Of a stretch of 64,000 nucleotides of DNA, positions 63,362 to 64,000 are shown one piece after another. The position numbers and the translations under genes are program-made. The stretch comes from Paenibacillus sp. LS1 (lineage in GTDB: Bacteria > Bacillota > Bacilli > Paenibacillales > Paenibacillaceae), in the NCBI RefSeq assembly GCF_026013365.1, contig NZ_JAPDOE010000001.1, forward strand, positions 1,178,001 to 1,242,000, written 5' to 3'. The notes beneath the pieces are model-generated. The model worked only from the letters and a program-made list of their open reading frames with translations. It was not told the origin of the DNA and made no database searches. Position 1 is the stretch's first letter, and each line of letters starts with the position of its first letter.

Positions 63362-64000
63362 TTACATTCCAATGGCCTTTCCATCGACCGCGAGCATGGC
63401 TTCACCCATGATTTCCGACAGAGAAGGATGTGGATGAATGGTTTGTCCGACTTCCCAAGGTGTGGCATCCAGCATCTGAGCCAGAGAAGCCTCAGCAATC
63501 AATTCCGTGACATGAGTGCCAATCATATGTACCCCCAATATATCATTCGTCTTGGCATCTGCGATCACCTTCACGAATCCATCCCGACTTCCGTGAATGA
63601 GCGATTTGCCAATGGCCGAAAATGGGAACTTGCCTGTTTTGAGTTCATAGCCACGTTCTTTGGCTTCACGCTCGGTGAATCCGATGCTGGCTGCTTCTGG
63701 GCGTGTATACACACAACGCGGGATGCGATGGGATTCTACGGCATGTACAGTTTCTCCCGCCAGATGATTGACAGCGAGAATACCTTCATGACTTGCAGCA
63801 TGTGCAAGCTGTAGACCGCCGATGCAGTCGCCAATGGCGTAAATGTGACCTTCGCCGGTTTGTAACTGTTGGTTCACAGCGATGAAGCCGCGTTCCAATT
63901 TGATATCTGTATTTTCCAGTCCGATATTTTCCACATTGGCCTGACGTCCAACCGATACGAGCATTTTCTCCGCTCTCAGCGTTTCCTGCTTATCGTCACC
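63362..64000 (-). CDS. lpdV: Dihydrolipoyl dehydrogenase (E3), C-terminal part
   Basis: Open to the right edge: the N-terminal part lies outside. The visible ~212 residues hold the second FAD/NAD segment (MLVSVGRQANVENIGLENTD), the FAD-binding GHIYAIGDCIGGLQLAHAAS and the dimer domain with the catalytic His-Glu pair (QTIHPHPSLSEIMGEAML). Reoxidises the lipoyl group of BkdB. The 139 nt to bkdAA show no clear promoter, so probably one operon. Confidence 0.92.
   Translation of the reverse strand, partial: GDDKQETLRAEKMLVSVGRQANVENIGLENTDIKLERGFIAVNQQLQTGEGHIYAIGDCIGGLQLAHAASHEGILAVNHLAGETVHAVESHRIPRCVYTRPEAASIGFTEREAKERGYELKTGKFPFSAIGKSLIHGSRDGFVKVIADAKTNDILGVHMIGTHVTELIAEASLAQMLDATPWEVGQTIHPHPSLSEIMGEAMLAVDGKAIGM

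Overview
The window looks like chromosome from a Gram-positive, endospore-forming member of the Bacillales, most probably Paenibacillus. The evidence is the sporulation genes (spoIIAA-spoIIAB-sigF, dacF, spoVAA, spoVAB, spoVAF, spoIIM, gerW/ytfJ), the B. subtilis-like order of the housekeeping genes, S-layer-homology (SLH) domains, and strong AAGGAGG-type ribosome binding sites. Nearly everything is transcribed on the minus strand. No tRNA, rRNA, insertion sequence, CRISPR array or integrase was seen.

Positions 1-25,600 hold a leftward operon of phage-tail structural genes. In transcription order these are the major tail (tube) protein, a tail-assembly chaperone pair joined by a -1 programmed frameshift (slippery A AAA AAG), a ~1,285-residue tape measure, two tail proteins carrying SLH motifs, a tail hub with two peptidoglycan hydrolase domains (M23 and lysozyme-like), two small tail proteins, a pair of paralogous 631/381-residue proteins, a 1,861-residue repeat-rich fibre-like protein, a 1,548-residue multi-beta-sandwich protein and the start of another beta-sandwich protein that runs off the left edge. 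Hairpins, several overlapping stop codons, lie between many of these genes. No capsid, portal, terminase, sheath or integrase gene is visible. Upstream (25,800-31,560) are three overlapping glycosyltransferase genes, a divergent GT-D-fold glycosyltransferase, three small unknown plus-strand genes, and a holin/amidase lysis pair. The whole looks like a headless, non-contractile tail particle (F-type tailocin-like) or a domesticated prophage tail module, sited beside the gerW-ytfI-scpB-scpA cluster.

Positions 31,700-45,620 are core genome: gerW/ytfJ, ytfI-like, scpB, scpA, the riboflavin operon ribD-ribE-ribBA-ribH behind a sigma-A promoter and FMN riboswitch with terminator, an unknown 437-residue protein, ppiB, lysA and spoVAF-spoVAB-spoVAA. 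spoVAC/AD/AE are not between spoVAB and spoVAF. Positions 45,620-48,290 are an accessory insertion: a ~700 bp non-coding stretch with a palindromic repeat element, an AraC-type regulator and a divergent EamA transporter gene broken by a one-base G-run deletion.

Positions 48,370-64,000 resume the conserved order: sigF-spoIIAB-spoIIAA (with a sigma-H-like promoter), dacF, purine nucleoside phosphorylase, xerD, yqzK-like, fur, spoIIM, endonuclease Q-like, nudF, a divergent mciZ peptide gene, an M20 peptidase, the small membrane protein gene prli42, lipB and the branched-chain 2-oxoacid dehydrogenase genes bkdB, bkdAB, bkdAA and the 3' part of lpdV. lipB beside bkd is functionally coherent, because LipB supplies the octanoyl precursor of the lipoyl cofactor used by BkdB.
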